DNA of 64,000 nucleotides from Scylla paramamosain (GCF_035594125.1 NC_087151.1:18665501-18729500); one strand, 5' to 3'. Shown: positions 48,501 to 61,800, counted from the first letter of the stretch. Notes: a model not told the origin generated them from the sequence alone. Made by a program: numbers and translations.

Positions 48501-49204
48501 CCTCCCAGATCTTCCAACAATTCTGCCAGCAACACCTCATCACCCTCTGTTACACCACTCCCTACCACCCGCAAGGGAACGCCATCACCGAACGACTCCA
48601 TCGCACGCTCAAATCCATCTTGGCTTCCATGTGCCGAGGTTACCCGCTACGGTGGCCTCGCCTACTCCCTGTGTGTCAGGCCACTATGAATGCCGCCGTC
48701 CATACCAGTATCGCCCAACAACCTTTCTTCGCGTTTTTCTCCCGGCATGCGCCCCGAGTGGTGGGTGCCAGGCTACCCGCAGTTGATGGTGATGAGCAAG
48801 ACGTGGATGTGGTCCGCCGGCTGATCCGGGAAACACACGAGAAAATGACTCGGAAATACCGTAATGCGGCCAACAGGAAACGCAAGGAGCAGAAGGTAGA
48901 CATTGGGGCGTTGGTGTAGGTGAAGCGAGAAACTACAGAGTCAGGAGTGTGTAAGAAACTGTGTGTTCGTTGGGACGGCCCATATAAGGTGGTGGAAGTT
49001 TTAAGAGGAGGCAGTGGTTATGTGGTGAAAGACCCTTTCTCGGGAAAGATGGTGCAAAGAGCGGCAGAAAAGATCAAACAGTTTCACAGTGAGGAAGAGT
49101 ACGTAGTTGCAGCTCAAGACACAGTGTTCCAACCTGATATAGAAACTGAAGTGTTACCGCCTAGAGTGCGTAACCGTCCCAGACGCTATATTGAGGAATG
49201 TTAA
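45593..49204 (+). CDS. pol: pol polyprotein: protease, RT, RNase H, integrase (one internal stop)
   Basis: Opens directly after the gag TGA and in the same frame as the zinc knuckle. Order: aspartic protease (AVIDTGSG at about 45,656), reverse transcriptase (LDYRHVNK, TLDMREAYFQI, LPFGLSCSPAIF, YLDD at 47,039-47,050, TFLGHKIS), RNase H (LTTDASNTHVGG, ATDKEALAV, FTDHQPL), integrase zinc finger (H..HELSGHLGQ, CLTCQRFK) and DDE core (GIDLTD, VLDNGGEFTS, ITERLHRTLKS), then a GPY/F module (LCVRWDGPYKVVEVL). This is Ty3/gypsy order, with integrase after RNase H. A TAG at 48,917-48,919 interrupts the start of the GPY/F region, where a tryptophan codon is usual. Protease to DDE core is otherwise intact; GC rises locally at 48,420-48,880. 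Confidence 0.92.
48917..48919 (+). other. in-frame TAG interrupting pol
   Basis: Reading resumes in the same frame immediately after it, for 94 codons of recognisable GPY/F module. A one-base G-to-A change of TGG to TAG explains it. The copy would make a polyprotein lacking the integrase C-terminal module. Confidence 0.85.
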
Positions 49205-49888
49205 TGTCGCTGGAAAGACGGTATAGAAAAGAGCAGAGTGCTTGGGGTAAATAGAGTCCCCCCCCTTACTTTTGCATGGTCTGGCTGGACTGGTTGTAAT
49301 GAATCGTGGTATGACGGGTATGGGTACTATGTGAGAGGTGATGTAAGAATTTGAGAAGGAATAAGGAACCACTTTAATTTGCAGACTACTACTGCACTCG
49401 ACAACCCGTTCGGGCCATTCTGTGGTGGATTACTTCAGGACGTGGCGAGCGCTTCGCGTAATCATCTATAGTATCTCGTGGTGTGAGTGAATGTGTGGAT
49501 AAGTAAATGACTGTCCGAGTGGAAGGAACCGAGTACTGGGGTGGCCGAATCTCGTTTCAGAGAGTGACGGAGTGACTTAAGGTTAAGTCCTCACACCACA
49601 GGTCAAGAGGCTGGTTGGGGTGGAATTTCTTTTCTTTTTCCTTGAGATGAGAGAAAGAGCCGAGTTATGTCTCCAAGGGACATTGTGGTGATATGGCCCA
49701 CAAGCCATTGTATGGGAGAGAATGTCAGAGTTATTTCCCGACAGAGATCACGTGCAGTTCGTCAGCCTGGCTTGGTTATGTGGTGGTGAGGGGAGTTTCT
49801 AATTACTCGGATGTGAAGGTGTTATTTTATTTTTTTTGGTAAGGAGAAAAGAGAGAGGTGAAAAATTCTAGAACGGATGAAAGGCTCG
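49205..49888 (+). other. retrotransposon 3' untranslated region
   Basis: About 680 bp between the pol stop and the 3' LTR with no long plus-strand ORF. A purine-rich AAGGAGAAAAGAGAGAGG near 49,841-49,858 could be the polypurine tract, although it lies about 30 bp before the LTR rather than adjoining it. No env-like ORF is present. Confidence 0.6.
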
Positions 49889-51218
49889 TGTAGTGCTGAG
49901 AAATTAATTATGTATATTTCTACTTTTTTTCCTAGGCTAGGGCCCATGTAGTGTGCGGGGGTGACCAGAATCTCAGTACCATGTGACTAACCCCTCCCCT
50001 TCCCCTCCTCTCCTCAGTGTCCTTTTGTCCTTGCTTTCCCCCCCCCCCCTCTCAGCGTCACTGTGTTGACCACTTCTATAACAAATTTACCCCGTGAATA
50101 AACGTAATTTCTCCTGCTTGGCCAGGTTATAGAGGCGAATTTTTCACCTAATCCCAGAGAATGGGGAGCCCTTAATATGATAAAATTAATTCTATAATGG
50201 TAAGGTCTTAAACCAGCCCAAACAAATCCCAGATAATTACGCCGCGCCAATGAGGTTGACGAATCTGATAAGTCTTCTTTGCTTCGCTGCCCTGTCACCC
50301 CTTGTTGCTACGCAAGCCGGGAAGAGATACCAGACTTTGACTAATTCCCCAATTGATTTCAAAAGTCCATTGAATTAAACTTCTTAAAGTAACAACTATA
50401 AAGTAAACAGTAACTTAATTATTCATATTTTTCATCCCTGAACTCACAACCTAGTCGCCCCCCCCCCCCACTAAAAACAAAATTATAACTTAATAAATTT
50501 CCCCATTGGAAACCTTTATCCTTAGTTTCCCGCCGATTTCCTCACAAGCAAAGCCAGTCTCTCTCGGATTCTCCTCAGGTGAGCATGCAGTCTGATAGTC
50601 TCCCCCTCCATTCCTGTAATATTAAGTAAGTGTTTATTTAACAATAATTTTACTAAAGCAGTCTCTCTCGGATTCTCCTCAGACCCTCTCGGATTCTCCT
50701 CAGATATTCCTGATGATAAACTGTTTTCTGAATGGATAGATATTCGCATTTTTTCGTTCTTTTTTTGTTGGTTTTCTCCACGGGACTAGTGAAACCACCT
50801 GGTTCGAGATCACCGTGTGAGACTGTCCTCAGGTATATACATACTTTTTGGATATATATTTGTTATTTATTTATTTATTCTCTGGTCTCCCCCACAACTC
50901 AGTAGTCGCGAAAATATCTCCATCGTAGTTTTTATGTAATTGAAGAATACGCTACCATTTATTTTGTATTTCTGAATTATGTAACTGAAGAGTACGCTAT
51001 CATTTATTTTGTATTTCTGAATTATGTAACTGAAGAGTACGCTACCATTTATTTTGTATTTCTGAATTGCTTTCTTTTTATTATTATTATTTCGGATTAT
51101 TCCATTATTTATTAAAAATCATAAAAGTGTCAGTATTTGTATTTCTCTTAATCCAGTGATAGGATTTGTAATTATCGTCTGCCACAAGGGAACATCACAC
51201 CCCTTAGAGGGCACTAAA
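49889..51218 (+). mobile_element. 3' LTR of Ty3/gypsy retrotransposon
   Basis: 1,330 bp, same length and ends as the 5' LTR, followed by AATA at 51,219-51,222. Four transitions separate it from the 5' LTR, near 50,057, 50,732, 50,855 and 51,093 in this copy. Confidence 0.92.
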
Positions 51219-51262
51219 AATAGAATGGAATACATCTACAACAAATAAGAGATAGCATATAT

Positions 51263-51491
51263 CAGCGTTCCCTCACATATTCATGGTTTTGCATATTTGC
51301 AGAGTTTTCCCTAACCTAACCTAACTAATAGGGAGTTTTTAGAGTTGCCAGGTGTCACCACCAGCTCAGTCTTTCAGCCCAAAGAGCCCAAATTATTCTT
51401 TCAGTTATAAATTACAGTAACCCAAGATATAACGAACACATATGGGGGGAGAGTGGGTCAATTGAGATGAAAATTTGCTATATATGTGTAT

Positions 51492-51552
<61 letters not shown>

Positions 51553-51886
51553 CAGCAGACAGCAGCCTTAAATAGGATGTTATACCTGAAATTTGGTAAA
51601 TAGAAGTTCATTATATCAAGGGTTTATTGTACATATCAACTTATTCCCCTTTTATTTTATAGTGCACTGTATTTTTTAATTAAAATATCATGTACTATAC
51701 ATATAATAACTGCTTTTTATTGTCTTAAAGTGAATTGCTTAGTAAATGTGAGATGCATAGTTTAAGGTTTAAACTATAAATATAGGTAGTTCTGATCCTT
51801 ATAAGGATGGTTTCCCATATTCACAGATTTTAATTATTTGCAGGAGGCTCTGGAATGTAACTCCCACAGATGGCAGGGAAACACTG
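51263..51886. mobile_element. pogo/Tigger-like DNA transposon, right-arm copy
   Basis: Inverted counterpart of 24,033-24,728, with CAGCGTTCCCTC at one end and GGGAAACACTG at the other. It contains the nested short element (51,413-51,632) with a 61-bp GA run at 51,492-51,552. No transposase is seen. Confidence 0.5.
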
Positions 51887-52141
51887 CATATCTTCCCTCC
51901 CACAACAGCGATGCACTTAATGAATTGGGCCAAGATAATTAGTGAAAGCTTTCTGTGTTAAAGAGATGCAGCTAGTGGGCCAATATATATACTGATCATT
52001 CAATTAATCCTTTATGTCATAAAACTTCTCTGAAAAAATCTAGTGAATAATTTTTCCTCTCTCACTGCACTGTCCTTGATATAAATTACATATTAAAACT
52101 ACACATGATAGTGTAATGATCAGTATGCTTGGCTCACAAAC

Positions 52142-52258
<117 letters not shown>

Positions 52259-52613
52259 TTGGCTTTGTCTCCAAGCTCTCCCCCATAGAGAGACTGTATT
52301 AACCTGCAGAAATAAAGCTATCATTCAGGGAAACTGGTTTGTTTGCCAAACAAACATTACATTGCTGAATATTCTGTGGCACCAAATGCTTTGTCAGGAA
52401 TTGTGGCAATGATATTTCAATCCTTGTCTTTGCATCCTACAATTTGTATGCTGAACATAAACCTTATCAACAAGTTTCTTGAGCTTCATATACTTTTATA
52501 CATATTACACAAAGTCCATGACAACTGAAAAAACTATGCAAATAATGCAATGTAGCAGTAGCATCAAGGTAACACCAGTCTGCTACTAGTACTGCTGCTA
52601 TCCACCTTCTGAC

Positions 52614-52721
52614 CTGCTCTTCAAAAGAATCCTCAGCCACCACACCAGACCACTCATGGCTGTGGTAGTGTTGGGAGTAGAAGTTGAGGTAGTGGACAGG
52701 AGGAATGACAGTGCCCTCACT
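52614..52721 (-). CDS. possible host exon e (minus strand)
   Basis: Thirty-six open codons between TTCAACACAG and CAG|GTCAGA, phase 0 at both ends. It follows block d (53,336-53,492), which also ends at phase 0. It reads IPPVHYLNFYSQHYH and GVVAEDSFEEQ. Compared with the left-arm copy it lacks 24 nt (eight codons) in frame, at a GAG microhomology, and differs by five or six residues with no silent change seen. Alternative acceptors upstream keep the same frame. Function not recognised. Confidence 0.4.
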
Positions 52722-53335
52722 CTGTGTTGAAAATATATGCTGCCATAAGATGGAGAAAATACTGAATCTGATACTGAAAGAAATAAAGAACAAAATTGTT
52801 TACAAAAATTTTACCATAATTGTTTATAATATCAAGCAAATCTACAGAACATAGGACAACTCTACAACAAGCAGGCTCCAGGCTCCAGGCTGGCAAGCTT
52901 GAATAGTCTACACATCATATAAACTTTTGACTGAATAAAGATTCAGATGGATCCATGCTATTTTACAGGTTTTAAGCTTTTAACAATGATACAAGTTCCC
53001 CATCAAAGGGACAACAAACTAAAGACAAGTATGCAATCTCCTTCACTTTGTGTGCCTTCTTGTTGCAGTAAAATAATGCTTAGCTTCATTTATCCAATTT
53101 TCATGGTTTAAACGAAACCTTTCTTATCAAAGATAATATAAGTTGTGGGATTTAGTTCACAATCAAATCAACATTTCTCTATTTTACCTACATCTGACAT
53201 CTCTATTCATATGAATTTTTCAACAGCTACCCACCCACCAAGAGAAGAGTGCTGTGGAGATCTCCATCACCCACAATAAGTCCCTGAAATGCCTAAATAA
53301 ACTTGGGATTCATGTCAAATAAAAACAAAACTCAC

Positions 53336-53492
53336 TGGGACATAGTACACATTTGCAAGAGTCCAAGGCAAGACTATCCCACCATCTGTGTACCATGGAA
53401 TGCTCCCAACAACTGGAGTTACCCACAACTGAGCTGCACTTGGTGCCAATAACCACTCATTCTCAGATACCCAACTCCTAAACAAATCAATG
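53336..53492 (-). CDS. possible host exon d (minus strand)
   Basis: 157 nt: one base completing a codon, then 52 open codons ending CCA|GTGAGT. The acceptor TTTTTACTAAGTATTGTCCTGCAG has a branch-point-like TACTAAG and a short pyrimidine stretch, and is cleaner than in the left-arm copy. The product includes NEWLLAPSAAQLWVTPVVG and LPWTLANVYYVP. The 2-base phase it needs is supplied by block c. Protein family not recognised. Confidence 0.45.
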
Positions 53493-53674
53493 CTGCAGGA
53501 CAATACTTAGTAAAAATTAACAAAGGTTCCTCAGTCTATTACCATTACTGGGTAGGATACAGATGGAGAAATAGTACAAAAGACAGTTCAGTATTTGGTA
53601 CAGTAGAGAACACTAACCCTCACCTATAGAAAGAGATCAGCCATCAATACTTTCAAAGGAATAATTTCATCACT

Positions 53675-54215
53675 GTAATATGGTTCTTTTTCAGGTCCCT
53701 TCAATAAACCTTGCATGTCACTAGGTCATGGACCATGCTTCTATGAAAAGGCACAGATCAATGCCTCTTATGAAAGAGCACAGAGTTGATCAGGAATGAA
53801 AATAGAAAAACTTAACTGACTTTGGAATCAAATATCTAAACTACATCTCTGTAAAAATGATAGGGAGACTGAAAGAAATTTAATTGGAAAACATTCTATA
53901 CAACATGGACAACCAAGGTCATGTGACCTTCTTAACATAATTCCTCCTATCAAATCACAATCTAAAAGCTTAAACACCTGATACGTTGAGGCTCCTACAC
54001 ACATTATGAACAAATGGTTCCCAGCCTTTTTTAGGAGATTAGTACAATGCCATGTTAACCTTCACATTATCATCCAAACATCAATTTAAAAAGCTAAATA
54101 CTTATCAAGTGAATTTACACATGCTTCAACACTCAAATGCAGAATCCTGCACACAAACTTGACATGCCTTTGACAACTTTTTTATTGTCATATAAGAGAA
54201 ATAATAAATCACCAC
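53675..54215. other. no recognisable feature
   Basis: Presumed intron or intergenic DNA between the outer edge of the right arm and exon-like block c. A 61-codon minus-strand ORF (53,828-54,013) has no recognised similarity. Confidence 0.45.
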
Positions 54216-54259
54216 CTCATTTCCTTCCCTCTTATGTTGCTTAGTGTTTTGAGGACATG
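54216..54259 (-). CDS. possible small host exon c (minus strand)
   Basis: 44 nt after a TATGTATGGCAG acceptor and before GAG|GTGGTG. It reads HVLKTLSNIRGKEM plus two bases. It begins in phase 0, as block b leaves off, and ends with the two bases block d needs. The call depends on this phase fit; the splice sites are only moderate. Confidence 0.25.
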
Positions 54260-54403
54260 CTGCCATACATACATAGCACAACACAAGTACAAAAATTAAG
54301 TGTGAAACATTGTGAAAACAAGGAATAAATATGTTTCATGTGACAGCATAGGAAGTGAAGCACAAGAAGTACAAGTGGCTAGGTGTACAGGCCACACACC
54401 TAC

Positions 54404-54533
54404 CTGGCTTGGTCTCAGGTTCAACACCCGGGCTTGGCGGGGCACGGCGGCCATGCCTGCTGCTAATGACCTGGCCTGTACCTGGTTGATTCGGGCTTCA
54501 TCCTCAGCCGTCAAAAGCTTGTTGTTGATAATT
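54404..54533 (-). CDS. probable host exon b (minus strand)
   Basis: 130 nt between GATGGCACAG, preceded by a long pyrimidine tract (minus strand of about 54,545-54,590), and CAG|GTAGGT. One base completes a codon, then 43 codons follow, including INNKLLTAEDEARINQ, AAGMAAVPRQ and RVLNLRPSQ. GC content and codon use stand out from the AT-rich surroundings, and both splice sites are strong. Function not recognised. Confidence 0.5.
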
Positions 54534-54907
54534 CTGTGCCATCACCAGGGAATGGAACGGAAGGGAAGGGGAGGTGAAGAGAAAAAAGACAGTGGGTAAG
54601 GATATAAGAACTTCTGAAAATATGCAATAAAGGGAGAATGGAAAAAGGAAGATGAAAATGAAATTTAGGAGATTACAAGGAGGTTGGTGGGTTCCCCTTG
54701 TTACTAATACTGTACATACTGTATATGGATGAATAAAACTACAAAATATCTTTTATCTTGCCTCCTTAAAAAAAAGTCAATACTGACCTTCATTAGCATC
54801 CTTAAAAATTTCATCAGATACAAAACAAAACTGCTGTTATAGTGACTTAAACACTCCATATCATCTGTCAGCCCCTGCTGGCTCCACACTGAATAAAAGG
54901 GTCACAC

Positions 54908-55001
54908 CTGTCAGTACAGCAGTCATGTGAACCTTTATGACTTGTCTCACAGTACTTGCACACAACCAAAATATATAAATGACCACATATTTTACACTTC
55001 C
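54908..55001 (-). CDS. possible host exon a with Cys/His cluster (minus strand)
   Basis: 94 nt ending GACAG|GTGTGA, with the two-base overhang that block b requires. It reads KCKICGHLYILVVCKYCETS then HKGSHDCC, an arrangement of CX2C pairs and histidines suggesting a small zinc-binding module. The acceptor (CAAGCTGAG) is weak and no exon further upstream was found. A zinc finger is an inference from spacing alone. Confidence 0.35.
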
Positions 55002-55078
55002 CTCAGCTTGTTAAGTGTGGTTCAACAGCCCCCACAACAAATGATCTGTCTCATTGTAGCAACAGCATGTCTTTATCA

Positions 55079-55082
<4 letters not shown>

Positions 55083-55125
<43 letters not shown>
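55083..55125. repeat. (CA)n microsatellite, 43 bp
   Basis: Pure CA run. The rest of 55,002-55,825 shows no recognisable gene. Confidence 0.97.
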
Positions 55126-55128
<3 letters not shown>

Positions 55129-55481
55129 CTCTAATTTTGTATATCATTTTATGTAAATTATATGCTAAATGACCAAAGAAAATATATGTCTGTAAATGAT
55201 GCTACAGTCATGAAGATAATCATGCAAAATGAAAAGTGGAGAATTATCAGAAAATTCTGAATATAATGGAGCCAATCTGATTATTAACATGAATATGACG
55301 GAGTCAAGATTGATAAATGGAGCTAAGAAATAGCATATGTTGGAAATGGGACAAGAGGATAAAGAAACAAAGATGGGTGGTCGTAGAATAAAGTGATAGA
55401 GTGAGAGAAACTTGGAAGTAGCACTAGAGAAATGAATATGATTACTTCAAGAACTAAATAATTGTTGATAAATTTGAAAGT

Positions 55482-55666
<185 letters not shown>

Positions 55667-55825
55667 CTGGTTGTGATGACGAAAAAAATTGATCATGATA
55701 ACTGATAAATCGGTAACAATAACCTTATCAGTGATGACTGATAATTGGCAATAAATTTATTGCCCAATAACCAATAACTGATAAATTTATAAATCTAAAA
55801 TTCCTATACCACCGATAACAATGAG

Positions 55826-58800
55826 TGTTTTGAGCTTGTTACCTATAAAAAACACGAAAATTGATGCAAAGCACTCTATAATGGGAAAGAAAAGGACATT
55901 GCAAGAAAAGTGTATAATGAGTGTTTTATAGTTCAAAAGAACCACAAGGCAAAAAATGTAAAACTAGTGTATATGAAGAAGTTTCGTAGATATCAAAATG
56001 CTGAAACTCATGAAGAACTCTTAATTGAGAAACAGAACAATCTTACTAAATGTGTGTATTTTGAGTGCTTTTCACATTCTTAGTTACCAAAACCCCAAAT
56101 TGCATGCGAAACCAGCTTAATGTGGGAAAAAAATGACATTACCAGAAAAAAAATGTCTTTTGAGTGTTTTTGAGCGTGTTAGGCAATAAAGCACTAAAAA
56201 GGGGGGCAATCACATTACATTGGAATAAAACCAATTTTTAATAAGAACTTGCCTTTAAGTCTTTTTGAGCTCCTTATATACCAAAACACTAAAACGCATG
56301 CAAAATACACTTTATGGTGAAACAGAATAACATTACCAAAAACATGTGTTTTTAGTGTTTTTGATCATGTTACCAATAAAAACGCTTAAATGACATTATC
56401 AGAAAAACGTCTTTTAAGTGTTTTTGAGCGTGATATGCAACATAGCACTAAAAACCAGAAAAATCACATAACTTGGGAATAAAACCAACTTTTACGAAAA
56501 ACTTGCCTTTAAGTGTTTTTTTTAATTCCTTACATACCAAAACGCTAAAACGCATGTAAAACACCCTTTATGGAGAAACAGAATAACTACCAAAAATATA
56601 TATTTTGAGTGTTTTTGATCATGTTACTTATAGAAACGCTTAAATACATGTAAAGAACCCTATGTTTCTATAAGAAAAGGACATTAAGAAAATCGTGTAT
56701 TATGAGTGTTTTTAAGTTCCTTAAGTACTAAAAAGCTAAAACACACAAATAACACTTTATAGAGAGAAAAAAAAAAATTGTTATTCATCTTCATAGGTAC
56801 CAAAATTCTGGAAAAATTCAGGGAAATTTTGTAAAAGAAATTCATTATAAAAAAATAATTTTAGCTTTCTTCCGGAGTTATGTACCAAACCCTGAACTGC
56901 ATGCAAAGCCACCTATATGGAGAAATTACTCGACTTTACCAGAAACCTGTCTTTTGAGTGTTTGTTTTTTTCAGCAATTTCAACAATATTATTGAAAACG
57001 TGTCTTTTCAGTGATTTACGTAGAAAAACGCTAAAACGGATGCAAACCAACCAATATGAAGAAATAGAATAACATTACCAAAAAGATATATTTTGATGTG
57101 TTTTTGAGCTTGTCACCTACAAAAAAATGCGAAAATGGATGAAACGCACTCTATATTAGGAAAGAAAAGGACATTACGAGAAACGTGTATAATGAGTGTT
57201 TTATAGTTTCACAAGAACCACAAGGCAAAAAGCTCAAAAACTCGTGTACATAAAGAAGTTTCTTACATACCAAAATGCTGAATCTCATGAATAACCCTTT
57301 TAATTAAGAAACAGAACAACCTTACTAAATGCCTGTATTTTGAGTGTTTTTCACATTCTTAGTTACCAAAACCCCAAATTTCATGCGAAACTAGCTTTAT
57401 GTGGGAAAAAAATATTACCAGAAAATGTCTTTCGAGTGTTTTTGAGCGTGTTAGGCAATAAACCACTAAAAAGCAGGGCAATCACATTACATGGGAATAA
57501 AACCAACTTTTACCAAGAACTTGCCTTTAGGTGTTTTTGAGCTCATTACATACCAAAACGCTAAAACGCATGCAAAACACCTTTTATGGAGAAACAGAAT
57601 AACATTACCAAAAATATGTATTTTGAGTGTTTTTGATCATGTTATCTATAAAAACGCTTAAATACATGCAAAGAACCTTATGTTTGGGAAACGAAAGGAC
57701 ATTACGAGAAATATGTATTATGAGTGTTTTTTTAGTTCCTTAAGTAACAAAAAGCTAAAACCCACAAATAACACTCATTATTTAGAAAAATAAATAAATA
57801 AAAATTAAAAAATAGGATTTTTTTTTTTTTGTTATTCATCTTCATAGGTACCGAGATGCCAAAATTCTGGGAAAATTCCGGGCTATTATATGATAAAAGA
57901 AAATTATCAAAAAAGTTAATTTTAGCTTTTTTTTTCGGATTGTTATATACCAAACCCTAAAGTGCATGCAAAGCCTCCTATATGAGGAAATTAAACGACC
58001 TTAAAAGAAATCTGTCTTTTGAGTGTTTTTCAGAATGTTAGGCACCAAAACGATAAATAAATAAGGAACTCACTCTATATGGGAATCCAAACAAAACTAC
58101 TGAAAACGTGTCTTCTCAGTGTTTTACGTAGAAAAAACGATAAACGGATGCAAACCAACCAATTAAAAAAAAAAATAGAAAAACATTACCAAAAAGGTAT
58201 ATTTTGAGTGTTTTTGAGCTTGTTACCTACAAAAAACGCGAAAATTGATGCAAAGCACTCTATATTAGGAAATAAAAGGACATTGCAAGAAAAGTATATA
58301 ATGAGTGTTTTATAGTTCAAAAGAACCAAAAGGCAAAAAACGCAAAAACTTGAGGATATGGAGAAGTTTCCTAGATACCAAAATGCTAAAACTCATGAAT
58401 AACATTCCTAATTGAGAAACAGAACAACCTTACTAAATGCGTGTATTTTGAGAGCTTTTCACATACTTAGTTACCAAAACCTCAAATTGCATGCGAAACC
58501 AGCTTTATGTGAGAAAAAAATGACATTACCAGAAAAAAGTCTTTTGAGTGTTTTTGAGCCTGATAGGCAATAAAGCACTAAAAAGCAGGGCAATCGCATT
58601 ACATTTGAATAAAACCAATTTTTAATAAGAACTTGCCTTTAAGTCTTTTTGAGCTCCTTATATACCAAAACACTAAAACGCATGCAAATTACACTTTATG
58701 GTGAAACAGAATAAAACTACCAAAAACATGTATTTTGAGTATTTTTGATCATGTTACCTATAAAAACGCTTAAATACATGCAAAGAACCTTATGTTTGGG

Positions 58801-61800
58801 AAACAAAAGGACATTACGAGAAGCGTATATTATGAGTGTTTTTAAGTTTAAGTACCAAAAACCTAAAACCCACTCTTTATTTAGAAAAAAAATAAATAAA
58901 AAAATAAAAAATAGGATTTTTTTTTTGTTATTCATCTTCATAGGTACGAAATGCCAAAATTCTGGGAAAATTCAAGGCAATTATATGATAAGAGAATATT
59001 ATCAAAAAAGTTGATTTTAGCTGTTTTTTTCGGACTGTTATGTACCAAACCCTAAACTGCATGCAAAGCCTCCTATATAAGGAAATTAAACTACCTTACC
59101 AGAAATCTGTCTTTTGAGTGTTTTTCAGCATGTTAAGCACCGAAATTATAAATAATAAGGAATAAATAATAAGGGAATCCAAAACAAAATTACAGAAAAC
59201 GTGTGTTCCCAGTGTTTTACGTAGAAAAACGCTAAAATGGATGCAAACCAACCAATATCAAGAAATAGAAAAAAAAAACATTACCAAAAAGGTATATTTT
59301 GAGTGTTTTTGAGCTTGATACCTACAAAAAAACGCTAAAATTGATACAAAGCACTCTATATTGGGAAACAAAGGGACATTGCTAGAAAAGTGTATAATGA
59401 GTGTTCAAAAGAACAGCAAGGCAAAAAACGCAAAAACTCGTGTATATGGAGGAGTTTCCTAGATACCAAAATGCTGAAACTCATGAATAACACTCTTAAT
59501 TGAGAAGCAGAACAACCTTACCAAATTCGTGTATTTTGAGTGTTTTTCATATTCTTAGTTACCAAAAACCCAAATTTCATGCGAAACCAGATTAATGTGG
59601 GAAAAAAATGACATTACCAGAAAAGTGTCTTTTGAGTGTTTTTGAGCGTGATAGGCAATAAAGCACTAAAAAGCAGGGGAATCACTTTACATGGAAATAA
59701 AATCAATTTTTACCAAGAACTTGCCTTTAAAAGTTTTGAGCTCCTTATATACCAAAACGCTAAAATGCATGCAAAACACACTCTATGGAGAAAGAGAATA
59801 ACATTACCAAAAACATATATTTTGAGTGTTTTTGATCATGTTACCAATAAAAACGCTTAAATACATGCAAAGAACCCTATTTTTGGGAAACGAAAGGACA
59901 TTATGAGAAACGTGTATTATCAGTGTTGTTAAGATCTTTACCAAAAAGCTAAAAGCCACAAATAACCCTCTTTATTGAGAAAAAAAACGATATTTTTTTT
60001 CTTTTTCATCTTCACAGGTACCGAGATGCCAAAATTTGGGCAAAATTCAGGAAATTATGAGTCAATTATCAAAAAAGTTAATTCTAGCTTTTTTTTTTCG
60101 TACTGTTATGTACCAAACCCTAAAGTGCATACAAAGCCACCTATATGGGGAAATTAAACGTCTTTGCCAGAAAACTGTCTTATGAGTGTTTTTCAGCTTG
60201 TTAGGCACCCTAACGGTAAATAACATGCAAGTATGGGAATCTAAAACAAAATTACTGAAAAAGTGTCTTTTCGGTGTTTTACGTAGAAAAACGCTAAAAC
60301 GGATGCAAACCAACCAATAAGAAGAAATAAAATAACATTACCAAAAAGGTACATTTTGAGTGTTTTTGAGCTTGTTACCTACAAAAAACGCGAAAATGGA
60401 TGCAAAGCAATCCCTATTGGGAAACAAAAAACATTACGAGAAACGTGTATAATGAGTGTCTTATTATTTTTGAGCAAAAGAACTTGTGGTTCACAAGAAC
60501 CACAAGGCAAAAAACGCAAAAACTCGTGTATATAAAGATGTTTCGTAGATACCAAAATGATGAAACTCATGAATAACAATATTAATTGAGAAATAGAACA
60601 ACCTTACCAAATGCGTATATTTTGAGTGTTTTTCACATTCTTAGGAAAACCCCAAATAGCACGCGAAACTATGTTGGAAAAAAATAACATTACTAGAAGT
60701 GATTTTTGAGTGTTTTTGAGCGTGTTATGCAATAAATCACAAAAAACACAGGGCAATCACATTACATGGGAATGAAATAAACTTTTACCAAGAACTTGCC
60801 TTGAAGTGTTTTTCACCTCCTTACAAACCAAAACGCTAAAACGCATGCAAAAAAACTCCTTTATGGAGAAGCAGAATAACATTACTAAAAACATGTTTTT
60901 TAAGTGTTTTTAAGTGTTTTTAAGTGTTCCTTAAATACCAAAACGTTAAAACCCCAAAATAACACTCTTTATAGAGAGAAAAAAAATAGCTTTTTTTTAT
61001 AATGATTTTCCTAGATACCAAGATGCCAAAATTCTGCCAAAATTCAGGGAATTTATGTGGATAAAATAACATTATCAAAAAAGTTAATTATAGCTCTTTT
61101 TTCGGATTTTTATGTACCAAACTCTAAAATGCATGCCAGTTATATAAGGAAGTTAAACGACTTTACCAGAAACCTGTCTTTTCAGTGTTTTTCAGCATGT
61201 TAGGCACCAAAACGATAAATAATGTGGAAGTCAGTCAATATGTGAATCCAAAAGAAAATTACTGAAAACGTGTCTTTTCAGTGTTTTACGTAGAAAAACG
61301 CTAAAACGGATGCAAACCAACAAATATGAAGAAATAGAATAACATTACCAAAAAGTGTTTTTGAGCTTTTTACCTACAAAAAACGCGCAAATGGATGGAA
61401 AGCAATCTATATTGGGAAGCAAAAGGACATTACGAGAAACGTGTATAATGAGTGTTTTATAGTTTCACAAGAACCACAAGGCAAAAAACGCAAAAACTCG
61501 TGTATATAGAGAAGTTTCTTACCAAAACGCTAAAACTCATGAATAACACTTTTAATTGAAAAACAGAACTACCTTACCAAATGTGTGTATTTTGAGTGTT
61601 TTTCACATTGTTAGTTACGAAAATCCCAAATTACATGCGAAACTAGCTTTATGTGGGAAAAAAATTACCAGAAAAGTGTCTTTTGAGTGTTTTTGAGCGT
61701 TATATGCAACAAAACACTAAAAAGCAGAACAATCACATTACACTGGAATAAAAGCAAATTTTACGAAGAACTTGCCTTTAAGTGTTTTTTAACTCCTTAC

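Noticed and set aside
44642..48903. Minus-strand ORFs within the gypsy element, and a 108-codon plus-strand ORF at 44,650
   Set aside because: Shadows of gag and pol in other frames.
54370..54440. tRNA-like SINE with a B-box-like GGTTCAACACC
   Set aside because: The string lies inside exon-like block b, which has strong splice sites and an open frame; the box match is probably chance.
54312..54599. 95-codon plus-strand ORF
   Set aside because: Antisense shadow of exon-like block b.
54788..54888. Another minus-strand exon between blocks a and b (good acceptor TTTATTCAG and donor AAG|GTCAGT)
   Set aside because: Its only open frame ends at phase 0, which does not fit block b. Blocks a and b join in phase without it. 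It could be an alternative exon.
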